From Amycolatopsis oliviviridis (GTDB taxonomy: Bacteria > Actinomycetota > Actinomycetes > Mycobacteriales > Pseudonocardiaceae): a stretch of 64,000 nt of DNA. A model generated the notes under the pieces. That model saw only the letters and a list, made by a program, of their open reading frames with translations, was not told where the DNA came from and made no database searches. Within the stretch, counting starts at the first letter, position 1; each line of letters begins with the position of its first letter. The position numbers and the translations under genes were made by a program. Positions 1 to 8,855 of the stretch are shown here, piece by piece. The stretch is from the NCBI RefSeq assembly GCF_014654365.1, contig NZ_BNAY01000018.1, positions 1 through 64,000 on the forward strand, written 5' to 3'.

Positions 1-1065
1 GGTGCCGGGTAGTGGCTGGTGGGTGGGGAGGGTGTAGACGGTGTGGGCGATGTTGCGGAGGGTGTCTTGGGTGCCGGTGATGTGGTTGCGGCGCATGTGC
101 CGGATGAGGCGGGTGGTGGCCTGCGCGGGCTCGAGCGCGAACAGTTCGTCGTGGTTTTTCAGCACCAGCGATCCTGTGCGCCGCTGGAGGGCGGTGTGAT
201 CGGCGGGCCGGTCGGCGGAGAGTGTGGTGTGGCGGTCACCGTTGGCGTCGGCTTCGGCCAGGATCCGGGTGATCAGGGGTGTCAGGGCGCCGTCGGTGTC
301 CCGGATGCCTTCTTGGGTGAGGAGGGTGACCAGGTGCTCGACGGTGGCGGTTTTGTGTTCCCATGCCGCGGCGTAGGCGAGTGAGCCGATCCAGTTTTGA
401 TCGGCTTCGTTGGCTACGTCGAGGAACCGGCCGTGGTATGTGCCGGTTGGTCGCAAAGTGGGGAGCCCGAGCTGCTGGGCGGCCTCGGCGAGCGCGGGAT
501 CGTCCTGCAACGCCTGTCTACGCTCGCTCACCAATACTTGTAAGACTTTGTCGTCTCCGTGCACGTTCACCTCATGCAGTGAGTTCATCACCTGGTGCCG
601 TGTGGGCGAAGGGGTGTTCGCGAGAATTCGGTCGATCAGGGCGATGATCCTGTCACGGTGGTCCGGCTTGGCGGCCTTCAGGTACGCGTGGCGGCGGCCG
701 TCGTTCGTGGCCGCTTCCATCACGGCTCTCGCCTCGTCCGCCAGCTGTTTGGCGTCAGCGGCGAAACCGGCCGCTGCCGCGCTGGAGGCGATCGCGGTCG
801 GGCTCTTCGTGTGGTCGGTGACGACTTGCCGGTACAGCCAGGCGGTGAGGTCGTCGGTGTGGCTGTCTTTTCCGGAGTTGCGGAGTCCCCGGTAGGTGGG
901 CAGCCACAGCTCGCCGCTGTCCAGGAGGCGTGCTCGTTCCGTGGTGAGATGCTCGCTCATCTCTTTGAACGAGAGCCTGCTTTTCCTGTTGGGGTTCGGC
1001 CACCTGGCGATCAGGTAGCTGATGTTGAGGTCGCCGAAGTCGAGCAGGAGTTGCTTGGCCGTCGA
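1..1065 (-). repeat. Module C, copy 2, of giant 1
   Basis: This is the second of two tandem ~355-residue modules. Both copies carry DLTAW[LV]YR[QK]VV, DGRRH.YL, I[IL]ALxDRILANT, QLGLPTLRP[TS]G and AYAAAWEHKTAT, in the same order and spacing. Copy 2 reaches the window edge. I do not recognise the family. Confidence 0.75.
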
Positions 1066-4000
1066 GGCGAGTCCCTCCTCGGCCGGTGAGATGTCCGGGC
1101 CGTAGCCGGTGGGTTCGGTTTCGGCGCCGAGGGCCCGTGCCGCGGAAGGGAGGCCGTCGAGGTCGAGCGGGGCGAGGGAATAGTCCTGGGTGAGTTCTTC
1201 GGCGGGGGTCTCGAGGATGGTTTGGGCGATGGTTTCGAGGTCGTGCTGGGGCCCGGTGATGTGCCGGGTCCGCATGTGTGTGACCAGGGCTGTGACCGGG
1301 GCCGTGCCGGTGGAGGCGTAGAGGGCGGGGGTTGCGTTGACGATGGCGGCGGTTCGGGCGTGGATGGCGGCGTGCTGCCCCTGGTCGGTGGCGTCGAGGA
1401 GGGGCAGCCGGTCACCCTGGCGGGTGGCCTCGCCGATGACCGTGGTGACGATCTCGCGGAGAACGCCGGGATCTCCGGTGATGCCTTCATCCCGCAGCAG
1501 GCGGGTGAGCTCGTCGGCCGTGGCGGTCTTGTGTTCCCACGCCGCGGCGTAAGCGAGTTTGTCGATCCAGCCCCGATCCGCCGTCTTGGCCACGTCCAGG
1601 AACCGGCCCAGAAACGCGCCGCTCGGCCGCAAAGTAGGAAGCCCGAGTTGCCGCGAGGCAGCGGCCAGCGCGGGATCGTCCTTCAACGCCTGTTCCCGCT
1701 CGGTTATCAGTCCGCGCAACGCGGCGATTGCTCCGTGCACGTTCAAGTCATTCAGTGAGGTGAGTGTCTTGCCTTGAGTGCGGCGGGTGGTATTCGCGAG
1801 AATCCGGTCGAGCAGCGCGATGATTTTGACGCGGTGTTCAGGTTTACTGAGTATCAGATAGGGGTGGCGGCGGCCGTCGATTGCTGCCGCTTCCGCCGCC
1901 GCGTCCGCTGCGTTCGTGAGTTTCGCATAGCTGGAGGCGAAGCCTGTTTCCGCCGCGGTTTTGGCTATCGCGGCAGGATTGCTCGTCTGGTCGGCGACGA
2001 CTTTTCGGTAGACCCACGCGGTGAGATCATTCAACTCTTCTTTGCTGAAATTTTCGACATTGCTCTTCCCTCGATAAAGCGGACTCCACAGGGTGCCGGA
2101 ATTGGCCTGATTTTCCCTTTCCTGCTTGAAGTGCAGGTGGAATTGTTTGTCGAATAGGCCCTGTGGGAAGATTTCGCGGGGAATCGAGTAGGAGAGCCAC
2201 CGGTCGGAGAGGTTGCCGTACTGGTGGAGGAGCCTCGCTGAGACCTCGGCGAGCCTCGCCGAGGTCTCAGGGGCTTTGGGGTCGGCCACCATCGTGTCAT
2301 TCCGGCGGCGTTTCGGTGCGAGGTGGAGGGTGTGGGGGATGGCGGGGTCGGTGAGGCTGAGGCCGCCGGTGGGTGCGACGAAAAGAGGGGTCTGGTGATA
2401 AGGGGCGTGGAGCTCGACGCCGAAGGTGGCGTGGATCGCGGGGGTAAGGCGGTCGAGCAGGGTGGGGGTGAGGTCGCAGGCGAGGAGGTCGATTTTCGTG
2501 TAGTTGCGCCAAGCGGCGAGCTGGGTGGGGAGGTCTTGAAGGGCTGCGATGAGCCTTTCGGGCCGGTGTGCCGGGTCCAGGGTGTGGTGTCCGGGTAGCG
2601 CGAAGGTGTTGTCGCGGTGTTGGACGACGACGCGGAAAACGCCGGGTTCCGGGTGTGGGAAGGCGTTGGTGATGTTCGTGGTGTAGCCGTCGGGGACGAA
2701 GGCCACGCCACCGTTGCCCGGTAGCGGGATGGCTCGCACGGGCTCGATCGGGAAAGAAGCGGGGACGTCGTGTGGTCGTGGCGTGGTGATCGCTGAGGGC
2801 TCGGGCATGGACGCTGACGGCGTGGGGTCCGTGAGGGCCGGGGTGTGGAGGGTGTCCGGCACGGTGGGGGGCCGTGTGGTGGCGGGTGCGGTCTCGGCGA
2901 GGAAGGACCGGGTGCTGTCCGGCAGCACCGTGTCGGCGGCGCGCGCGGTGGCGGCGAGGTGTCCGCCGGCGGTGTCGGGTCGCGCGGCGGGCAGCGCCGG
3001 TGAAAGGCTCGCGGTGGTGCTGAGCGGGGCGGCGGTGCGATCGGCCTGAACACGTGATGACGTCGTGTCCGGGCTTGTGGATCTGGCCGGGTTCGACGTG
3101 TCCGGCCGGGTCTCCGAGACGACCGCGGTCTCCGGGGTGAGGAGCCGGTGACCGGGAGGCGCACCGGCCACGACACTCGTGATGCCGTCGGGTGAACCGT
3201 GGCCAACCTCCGGCGCGAGGGTGTCCGGGGTGGCGGTTCCCCTGTTCCCCCGTTCCGGTGTCGCGCCGGCGGCAAGGGCTGTCTGACTGGCCGCGTCACT
3301 CAGCGGCGAGAGGGTCGTGGGTGCGGCACCGTTCGCCGCGGCGGTGGTGTGGAGGGTGCCGAGGGCGTGGGGGCTGGTGGTGTAGGCGGGGGTCTTCTCC
3401 AGGCGGAGGCCGGTTTCCGCGGGGAGGGTGGTGTAGGGCGGCGGCGTTTCGGATGCCTCGGGGGTTTTGAGTACGTCCTTGGCGGGCTTCTCGGTGCCGG
3501 GTTCTTTGGCGGTGTCCGGCTTTTCGGTGAGGGTGGGGATGGTGAGGTCGGGGATTTCGGGTGGGTGGATGGTGTCGAGATTGCCGTTCGTGGTTCCGTT
3601 GGTGCGGCTGCCGCCGTAGCGGGAGAGTGCGCCGAGGGCGCCGAGGGCGGGGTTGCCGGTGGGGGCGCCGAGGGCGAGGTTGATCAGGGGTGCGGTGGCG
3701 ATGACGGTGATCATTTGGCCGGTGGCGTAAGCGGCGTCGCCGAGGGCGGCGAGGGGTTTGTTGATGGTGGTGATGACCTGGCCGACGGTGACGTTGTCGG
3801 CGAGGAGGTCGTCGGGATGGCGGGTGGCGAGGCGGTCGCGGAGGCTGAAGGCGGTGGAGCGGATTCCTCCGGCTGCGGAGTGGAAGATTCCGGCGAACGC
3901 GCCGCCGAGTGCTCCTCCGACGAGGGAGGAGGTGAGGGATGTGGTGTCCCAGCCTTGGCGGTCGCCGTCGGCGATTTGGCGGGCTTGAACACCGAAGTCG

Positions 4001-4599
4001 GTGCCGCCCATCAACGCCGCGCCGAAGGCGGCGAAGCCGCCGGTTTTGATGGCGAGGTCTTTCGCGAACTTCAGCAACGCGGTTTTGGTGGCTTGCGACA
4101 GGCCACCGCTGAGGGACAGTTGTCCCATGCGGGTGATCAGGGCCCGCCAGATCGCGGTCAGCGCCACCCTCGCAGCGGCGATGACGACCCCGGTGAACAA
4201 GGCTCCGATCAGGGTGGCCATCAAATGGATGATCGAGGCGAGGGTGAAGGCGGCGAAGACGACGAACATGACTTTGGTTTTGTAGACGTCGGCGGCGGCG
4301 TTCTGCGCCATTTTCGCCAGCTCACCCGCGGCCTCACCCAGCCCCGCGACCCCGTCGGGGATCGTCGCACTCAGGAAGTGGGCGAAGAACTCCCCGGTCT
4401 CACCCTCCAAGACCTGCGGGACCGCCACACCGGCTGCCCGGGCAGCGGCCTCGAACACCCCGGCCGCGTCCTCGAACGCCTCCCACGCTTTCCACAACGC
4501 GACCAGGCCCTGATCGTCACTCTCCGGCCACGACAAGCCCAGAGTGAACTCCAGGAACTTCCGCACATCCGGCGGAATGTGCACACCCCCGTTGCTCAA
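1..4599 (-). CDS. Giant 1: WXG100/CpnT-like N-terminal, multidomain putative T7SS effector (3' end beyond window)
   Basis: The frame is open from a TTG at 4599 to the window edge (1533 codons visible), so the C-terminus is missing. The TTG follows GGAGGAGGTG by 8 nt and aligns with the starts of the other two giants (MSNGGVHIPP here, MSGGSVKLP in giant 2). An in-frame GTG three codons upstream is possible. Order: a helical WXG100/CpnT-like N-terminal domain (about residues 1-300) with a hydrophobic stretch near 110-150 and a second Gly/Ala-rich hydrophobic part; a Pro/Thr/Ala-rich linker (about 345-615) containing SETPPPYTTLP; module A (about 618-766) with H661 and C708; and two tandem copies of a ~355-residue module C. 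By analogy with CpnT-like proteins it is probably exported by a type VII system and may be an effector, which is inference. No toxin domain is visible in the part present. A strong hairpin separates it from the upstream regulator. Confidence 0.85.
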   Translation of the reverse strand, partial: MSNGGVHIPPDVRKFLEFTLGLSWPESDDQGLVALWKAWEAFEDAAGVFEAAARAAGVAVPQVLEGETGEFFAHFLSATIPDGVAGLGEAAGELAKMAQNAAADVYKTKVMFVVFAAFTLASIIHLMATLIGALFTGVVIAAARVALTAIWRALITRMGQLSLSGGLSQATKTALLKFAKDLAIKTGGFAAFGAALMGGTDFGVQARQIADGDRQGWDTTSLTSSLVGGALGGAFAGIFHSAAGGIRSTAFSLRDRLATRHPDDLLADNVTVGQVITTINKPLAALGDAAYATGQMITVIATAPLINLALGAPTGNPALGALGALSRYGGSRTNGTTNGNLDTIHPPEIPDLTIPTLTEKPDTAKEPGTEKPAKDVLKTPEASETPPPYTTLPAETGLRLEKTPAYTTSPHALGTLHTTAAANGAAPTTLSPLSDAASQTALAAGATPERGNRGTATPDTLAPEVGHGSPDGITSVVAGAPPGHRLLTPETAVVSETRPDTSNPARSTSPDTTSSRVQADRTAAPLSTTASLSPALPAARPDTAGGHLAATARAADTVLPDSTRSFLAETAPATTRPPTVPDTLHTPALTDPTPSASMPEPSAITTPRPHDVPASFPIEPVRAIPLPGNGGVAFVPDGYTTNITNAFPHPEPGVFRVVVQHRDNTFALPGHHTLDPAHRPERLIAALQDLPTQLAAWRNYTKIDLLACDLTPTLLDRLTPAIHATFGVELHAPYHQTPLFVAPTGGLSLTDPAIPHTLHLAPKRRRNDTMVADPKAPETSARLAEVSARLLHQYGNLSDRWLSYSIPREIFPQGLFDKQFHLHFKQERENQANSGTLWSPLYRGKSNVENFSKEELNDLTAWVYRKVVADQTSNPAAIAKTAAETGFASSYAKLTNAADAAAEAAAIDGRRHPYLILSKPEHRVKIIALLDRILANTTRRTQGKTLTSLNDLNVHGAIAALRGLITEREQALKDDPALAAASRQLGLPTLRPSGAFLGRFLDVAKTADRGWIDKLAYAAAWEHKTATADELTRLLRDEGITGDPGVLREIVTTVIGEATRQGDRLPLLDATDQGQHAAIHARTAAIVNATPALYASTGTAPVTALVTHMRTRHITGPQHDLETIAQTILETPAEELTQDYSLAPLDLDGLPSAARALGAETEPTGYGPDISPAEEGLASTAKQLLLDFGDLNISYLIARWPNPNRKSRLSFKEMSEHLTTERARLLDSGELWLPTYRGLRNSGKDSHTDDLTAWLYRQVVTDHTKSPTAIASSAAAAGFAADAKQLADEARAVMEAATNDGRRHAYLKAAKPDHRDRIIALIDRILANTPSPTRHQVMNSLHEVNVHGDDKVLQVLVSERRQALQDDPALAEAAQQLGLPTLRPTGTYHGRFLDVANEADQNWIGSLAYAAAWEHKTATVEHLVTLLTQEGIRDTDGALTPLITRILAEADANGDRHTTLSADRPADHTALQRRTGSLVLKNHDELFALEPAQATTRLIRHMRRNHITGTQDTLRNIAHTVYTLPTHQPLPGT
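1190..2265 (-). repeat. Module C, copy 1, of giant 1
   Basis: This is the first of two tandem modules, sharing the motifs listed for copy 2. The two copies are also clearly similar at DNA level, for example around the AYAAAWEHKTAT motif. This suggests an internal duplication within the gene. Confidence 0.75.
2300..2745 (-). other. Module A in giant 1 (His-47-Cys, possible clan-CD-like fold)
   Basis: A hydrophobic strand leads to H661 (VVVQHRDN), and a second leads to C708 (IDLLACDLT), 47 residues later. The same spacing occurs in all three complete copies in giant 2. The layout of hydrophobic block-His then hydrophobic block-Ala-Cys resembles clan CD cysteine peptidases, but the family assignment is inference. 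Confidence 0.6.
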
Positions 4600-4606
4600 G
4601 TGCGAC

Positions 4607-4616
4607 ACCTCCTCCG
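4607..4616 (-). promoter_or_regulatory. Ribosome binding site of giant 1
   Basis: GGAGGAGGTG lies 8 nt before the TTG start. It decides the start codon. All three giant genes share a GGAGGTG core in this position. Confidence 0.7.
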
Positions 4617-4652
4617 AACAACCAAGCCGTCGTCTGCCTGCGGACACAAAAC

Positions 4653-4682
4653 GGCCCGGTGCAAGTCACCTTGCACCGGGCC
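4653..4682 (-). terminator. 13-bp hairpin between LuxR gene and giant 1
   Basis: Perfect 13-bp arms (GGCCCGGTGCAAG and its complement) enclose a 4-nt loop. Read on the minus strand the stem is followed by GTTTTGTG, as in an intrinsic terminator. It would end transcription from the upstream LuxR gene. It lies only about 37 nt from the giant 1 ribosome binding site, so it could also act as an attenuator. Confidence 0.75.
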
Positions 4683-4766
4683 GGTGGCCGCTATCAGGGC
4701 GGAAGTACCCGATCGGCCTAAACGGAGGGAATCACTTCGCGAACGAAACTCGTCGTCGGTCCAGGC

Positions 4767-6107
4767 TCAGCCGAGGTCGAGGCCGGGGGCCAGCAGCTCT
4801 TTGCGGCTGGAGAGCTGGAGCTTGCGGTAGACGCCGGAGAGGTGGAACTCGACCGTTCGTACGGTCAGCTCGGTTCTCGCCGCGATCTCCTTGTTGGTGA
4901 ACCCGGCCCTGGCCAGACTGGCGACGCGATGCTCCTGCGGGCTCAGCGACTTGCGGGGCGGGGCCTTGTCCACCTTCCGTTGCTCGACGGCGACTTCCCC
5001 GGCCAGTCGGCGGTTGCCGATCTCGTGCGCGAGCTCCGCCGCGAGCGAGAACTGACCGGCCGCCCGTGGGGCATCTCCGGCGGCGGCGAGGGCCCGCCCG
5101 AACTCCAGGCACACCGTGGCGAGCTCGACCCGGGCACTGGCGACTTCGAGCAGCTGGACAGCGTCGCCGAGCAGTGCGACTTCCTGGCCCCGGCCTGCGA
5201 CCATGGCCTTCACATACAGTGCGTAACCGACTCCGGCCGGGGCGCCGCAGTGCTTCGCGGCTTCGTGTTCACCCTCGGCCAGCGAACGGGCCAGGTCCGG
5301 GCGGCCGCACCCGGCGGCGGCGAACGCGGCCATGGCGCGCCAGTGCAGGACGGCCTGACTGGCCATGTGCTCGAACGCATGGGTGTCACCGCAGGTGACG
5401 AAGTCGTTCAGCGCTTCCTGGTACCGGCCTTCGGCGAGCCGGACGGTGCCGCGCGCTGCCAGCAGCAACGGCCGGTGGGCCGAGGGGCGCCCGGTCAGAC
5501 CGTCGAGATCGCTTTCTTTGGCCAGGGTCACGGCTTCCTCGATCTCGCCCGCCCGCACCAGGGTTTCGAGCTGCCAGGCCAGGGCGAGGTGTCGGACACT
5601 GCGTGGAACACCGGGCCCGACCAGGCGTGACAGCATGTCCCGGGCACCGGCCAGGTCGCCCGCCAGCCGGGCGATCTGCGCGCGGACCAGCGGCCACACC
5701 AGATCCGAGGCGGGGCCGGCAGGTCCGGTCCGGCCGGCGAGGCGGGTGCAATGAGCGTCGAGCGCCCGGATGGCACGGGCGATGAGCAGCACGGAAACCG
5801 CCCGCCACACGCAGCGGAGGTCGTTCATGCACGGTGCGGTGGCGAGGGCGCGGTCGGCCAGCTGGGTCGCCAGGTTCCGGTCGATTCCCTGCAGCCCGAC
5901 CGCCATGGCCTCGGTCGCCAGGCAATCCGGGTGCAGGGGAGCGGGAAGGAACTCCTGAGGCTCGTCGTGCCCAGGTATGGCCGGGGTTTGGGTGTGCTCG
6001 AAAAGCTGGGTCATCGCCTCGGCCTCGTCTGGACTCGCGCCGTCATCGGACTCTCTTCGGCCATCGCCAGGTCCCCGCTCGTGCTCCTCGATCTTCCGTC
6101 GCGTCAC
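4767..6107 (-). CDS. LuxR-type transcriptional regulator (446 aa)
   Basis: The C-terminus (about residues 380-440) is a LuxR/GerE helix-turn-helix with LSPQEHRVASLARAGFTNKE and VRTVEFHLSGVYRKL. The preceding ~330 residues are alpha-helical, Ala/Leu-rich and TPR-like, with no Walker A motif, so this is not a full LAL/MalT-type protein. The GTG start at 6107 is taken; an ATG at 6014 with GAGG upstream is an alternative. It is a close paralogue of the regulator at 30713-32092: both have a CVWRA motif near the N-terminus and matching HTHs. It lies 103 bp downstream of another LuxR gene on the same strand and just upstream of giant 1, from which it is separated by a terminator-like hairpin. Its target is unknown; giant 1 or the T7SS genes are the obvious candidates. 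Confidence 0.85.
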   Translation of the reverse strand: MTRRKIEEHERGPGDGRRESDDGASPDEAEAMTQLFEHTQTPAIPGHDEPQEFLPAPLHPDCLATEAMAVGLQGIDRNLATQLADRALATAPCMNDLRCVWRAVSVLLIARAIRALDAHCTRLAGRTGPAGPASDLVWPLVRAQIARLAGDLAGARDMLSRLVGPGVPRSVRHLALAWQLETLVRAGEIEEAVTLAKESDLDGLTGRPSAHRPLLLAARGTVRLAEGRYQEALNDFVTCGDTHAFEHMASQAVLHWRAMAAFAAAGCGRPDLARSLAEGEHEAAKHCGAPAGVGYALYVKAMVAGRGQEVALLGDAVQLLEVASARVELATVCLEFGRALAAAGDAPRAAGQFSLAAELAHEIGNRRLAGEVAVEQRKVDKAPPRKSLSPQEHRVASLARAGFTNKEIAARTELTVRTVEFHLSGVYRKLQLSSRKELLAPGLDLG

Positions 6108-6210
6108 GTCCGGATCGTCGATCCGGACATTTCGCCAACGACGTTAGGCCGCCCTTGGCAGCGCGTCAACTGCGGAAACCGCCGTTGAGACAACTTTTCA
6201 CCTCGGATCG

Positions 6211-7596
6211 TTACAGTGGAGGGAAGAGCACGGAGCGGAGTCCGCCGCGTCCGGCGATGCCGAGCTTCCGGTAGACCGTGGACAGGCAGAGTTCCACCGT
6301 GCGGAGAGAGACGTGCAGCCGTCCCGCGATGTCCTTGTTGCCGAAGCCCAGCCTGGCGAGATAGGCGACCCGGAAGTCCTGGCGGCTCAGCTCGCGGTAG
6401 CTTCCCCCTTCGCCCCAGTTCCGGAGCGCGGTGTCGATGCGGTCGACCCAGAATCGGTTACGTGATCGAGCGGCGAGGTCCCGGGCTGCTGAGAGGGCCT
6501 GCTCGCCCTCGGCGAAGTGCCGGTCCAGGCTGAGTTTGGCGCCGAAGTCGTACCAGAGGGCTCGCAGGTCGGCGTTCGCGCCACCGGTTTCCAGCAGGGC
6601 TGCGGCGGTGTGCAGAGGGTCGACTCCTTCGTAACTGTCGGTGATGAGAGCGTCGACCCCGAGTGCCCTGCCGATGGGATTGGGGGCGCCCCAGCGGTTC
6701 GCCTCGACGACCTCTTCCCTGGCGAGGGCGAGCGAGATGTCCCGCCGCTCGACGGCGTAGGCGTTCCGCGCCGCGGCCGAGCGCCAGGGGATGACCGCGG
6801 GGTTGATCACGGACCGTTTCAGCAGTTCACGTCCGCAGGCCATGAAATCCTCGAATGCCGCCTGCGGGCGATCGACGGCTTCGTGGAGGAGCCCTCTCGA
6901 CCACAGCACCTCGGCACGGTCGCCTTCGTCCTCGAGAGGGCCGGTCAAGCCGTTCCGGCGGAGCAGGTCTCCGGCGTCTTCCAGAGCGCCGAGGTCGACC
7001 AGCGCGGCGACGGTCCAGGCTACCGCCAAGCCGTGCTGCTGGCTGTGCACACCGGCGGCGAGCAGCCCGGTGAACCGGTTGGCCGCGGTGACCGAGTCCC
7101 CGGTCAGGAACGCCACCCTCGCGTGCAGCACCGCCGCCGCGTGGCGATGGCGCTCGGAGCTCGACCGGCTGGCGTTGTGCACCGCTCTCGCGCAGTGCTC
7201 CCGCGCGGACTCGAGCTGATCCGCGTACACGAGAGCCAGCACCGCGTACCAGAAAGTGCCCACTTCCCAGCGTCCAGGCGAACTCAACGCGGTTTCCGCG
7301 GCTTCGACCGCTTCGTCGAGCTCGCCGATGCGGTTGACCACCGACAGCGCCTGCATGGCGATGGCGCGTTCGTCCGGGACGATCAGCCGTTCCCCGGCGG
7401 GCGGGGACTGGCCCGGCCGGGGGCCGCCGGCGACATAGACGAGGTCCGCCAGTTCGGCCGCGATGACGCCGGTGGGTTCGGACTGCAGGAGCCGGACCGC
7501 TTCCAGTGCGGCGTTGTTCGCTTCACTCCAACGGCCCAGCCTGGCGAGTTCGGCCAGGGCGCCTCGGTTGGGAGCAAGGCGATCGACGGGCGGCAT
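6211..7596 (-). CDS. LuxR-type transcriptional regulator (461 aa)
   Basis: The frame is open further upstream, but the ATG at 7596 is preceded by CCTCCGGAGGAGCG, a clear ribosome binding site. It also leaves a promoter gap to the divergent gene at 7789. The C-terminal HTH reads LSRQDFRVAYLARLGFGNKD and RTVELCLSTVYRKLGI. The rest is a helical repeat region without nucleotide-binding motifs. It is paralogous to the regulator at 32120-33388: both contain LAVAWTV, ACGR.LL.RSV.NPAV.PWR and RWGA at matching positions. The gene downstream on the same strand is a second LuxR regulator, so the two are probably co-transcribed. The divergent arrangement with the T7SS-associated gene at 7789 makes control of that gene plausible. 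Confidence 0.87.
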   Translation of the reverse strand: MPPVDRLAPNRGALAELARLGRWSEANNAALEAVRLLQSEPTGVIAAELADLVYVAGGPRPGQSPPAGERLIVPDERAIAMQALSVVNRIGELDEAVEAAETALSSPGRWEVGTFWYAVLALVYADQLESAREHCARAVHNASRSSSERHRHAAAVLHARVAFLTGDSVTAANRFTGLLAAGVHSQQHGLAVAWTVAALVDLGALEDAGDLLRRNGLTGPLEDEGDRAEVLWSRGLLHEAVDRPQAAFEDFMACGRELLKRSVINPAVIPWRSAAARNAYAVERRDISLALAREEVVEANRWGAPNPIGRALGVDALITDSYEGVDPLHTAAALLETGGANADLRALWYDFGAKLSLDRHFAEGEQALSAARDLAARSRNRFWVDRIDTALRNWGEGGSYRELSRQDFRVAYLARLGFGNKDIAGRLHVSLRTVELCLSTVYRKLGIAGRGGLRSVLFPPL

Positions 7597-7788
7597 CGCT
7601 CCTCCGGAGGTTCGAATCGGTACGGTCCAGCGATGATACCTGTCACGCAAAGTGACGCGAACTGAACCGTCGGTGTTCGATCGGGTGTGTTTTGGGGCGG
7701 GTTGCGGTGGACGTAAACACGGGAATCGTTCGAGAGGCTGACCTGCCTGCCTAAGGTGCTCGGAAAACTTCGGCCGGAGAGGATGAGG

Positions 7789-8418
7789 ATGATCGGCGAG
7801 GACCCGACGGACCAGGAAGCCAGGCTCCTGCTGGTCGACCAGTTCTGGTACCCCGATCCGGACGACGACGAGGAAAGCCCGCCGCCGGAGGCGATCATCG
7901 GGCATTGGCCCGTCTCCGGCGACGGTCAGCTCGGCACCTTCTCGGCGAATCCGGATTACCTGCCGTCCGACGAGGAATCCCCGTCGGACCCGCTGGACGC
8001 GGTGCTGCACATGCTGGTGGACGGCGAAGCGAGGTCGGCGCACCTGCAGGTGATGATGGCCGGCTGTCCGCTCGACGTCGCGATGAACGGCGACGGCAGG
8101 CCGATGGTGCTCAAGGAAGAAGACGGCGCCCTGTCGCTGGTGGTGACCACCGGCGACGCCCACCGGGAACGGTTCCGCGCGCCGGACGTCCGGCGAACCG
8201 ATCTCGCGGGTTTGGTGGACATGCTCGGAGAAGAACACGACGTCGTGCTCAACCCGGGCGGCCCGTCCGCGACGCGGCTCGCCAACGGGTTCGTGCGCTC
8301 CACGGCCGAATTCGGGGCCGACGAACTGGACGCCATCACCCAGACGTTCCGCGACATCGAGCAGCTGGTGATGACCGGATCGGAGTCCGAACTCGATCAG
8401 GCCGTCGCGACCACCTGA
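7789..8418 (+). CDS. Type VII secretion system-associated protein (SseB-like), 209 aa
   Basis: The protein carries the recognisable order of actinobacterial T7SS-associated/SseB-like proteins: an N-terminal LLVDQFWYPDPDDDEE, then PPPEAIIGHWPVSGDG, NPDYLPS, a DPLDAVLHML helix, and a late DVVLNPGGPSATRL. The second of two close ATGs (7789) is preferred because GGAGAGG is 6 nt upstream of it; the first (7783) is too close to that site. It is very acidic near the N-terminus and has no signal peptide or membrane segment, so it should be cytoplasmic. A paralogue lies at 11635-12222. The role of this family is not well defined. It occurs with T7SS loci and may act as an adaptor, which is inference. 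Palindromic repeats follow the gene. Confidence 0.75.
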   Translation: MIGEDPTDQEARLLLVDQFWYPDPDDDEESPPPEAIIGHWPVSGDGQLGTFSANPDYLPSDEESPSDPLDAVLHMLVDGEARSAHLQVMMAGCPLDVAMNGDGRPMVLKEEDGALSLVVTTGDAHRERFRAPDVRRTDLAGLVDMLGEEHDVVLNPGGPSATRLANGFVRSTAEFGADELDAITQTFRDIEQLVMTGSESELDQAVATT

Positions 8419-8442
8419 AAGTTGCGGGGTCAGCGCCGGAAG

Positions 8443-8497
8443 CGTCGCGAAAGCCACTTTCGGGACGTCTGATGTCCCCAAAGTGGCTTTCGCGACG
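8443..8497. repeat. Palindrome, 18-bp perfect arms (GCGAAAG family)
   Basis: Arms of 18 bp at 8443-8460 and 8480-8497 contain GTCGCGAAAGCCACTTT and its complement. The interior holds a smaller GGGAC/GTCCC hairpin. It starts 25 nt after the stop at 8418 and probably acts as a terminator. The same core recurs at 8739 and 62355. Confidence 0.8.
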
Positions 8498-8540
8498 TGT
8501 TTGGTGCGCGGGCATGGGTGGCGTCTGCGTGTGCTGGGGT

Positions 8541-8589
8541 CGACGATGGAGGAATTGGGACGTTGAACGTCCCAATTCCTCCATCGTCG
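8541..8589. repeat. Near-perfect 49-bp palindrome (24-bp arms, 1-nt centre)
   Basis: Arms at 8541-8564 and 8566-8589 are exactly complementary around a single G. The arm begins CGACGATGGAGGAATTGGGA. It is non-coding and lies between the T7SS-associated gene and the SsgA-like gene. Confidence 0.85.
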
Positions 8590-8620
8590 CCAGGGGCGCC
8601 CGGTCCCCGGTCTTGATCAA

Positions 8621-8657
8621 CGGAGGATCGGGGACACTCAACGTCCCCGATCCTCCG
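8621..8657. repeat. Palindrome, 15-bp arms, 7-nt loop
   Basis: Arms CGGAGGATCGGGGAC (8621-8635) and its complement (8643-8657) flank ACTCAAC. It is the third large inverted repeat in the 437-bp gap 8419-8855, where I see no gene. Confidence 0.8.
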
Positions 8658-8738
8658 TCGACCACACCGGACTCCGGTACAAGCCCCACCCGGCGCCGAG
8701 AGCACCAGACCACCCCAATGGGTAGACAAATGCGAGTC

Positions 8739-8757
8739 CGCGAAAGTGGCTTTCGCG
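8739..8757. repeat. Short palindrome CGCGAAAG-TGG-CTTTCGCG
   Basis: Eight-bp arms surround TGG. This is the core of the element at 8443 and of the one upstream of giant 3 at 62355. Confidence 0.7.
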
Positions 8758-8855
8758 ACACCGGGATCGGCGTGGGGGCGAGCGACCCGAACACGCCCTC
8801 TCCGCCGTCCACCTCGATAGGGCTGAAATGAAGTCACACCAACGAAAATCCCTTC

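Noticed and set aside
3199..4830. 543-codon open frame on the plus strand opposite giant 1
   Set aside because: It is a GC-driven shadow of giant 1: the composition is dominated by Gly/Glu/Val, there is no domain, and it runs through the strong hairpin at 4653.
7597..8481. N-terminal extension of the 6211 LuxR gene
   Set aside because: It would overlap the T7SS-associated gene at 7789 on the other strand. The ATG at 7596 has a strong ribosome binding site.
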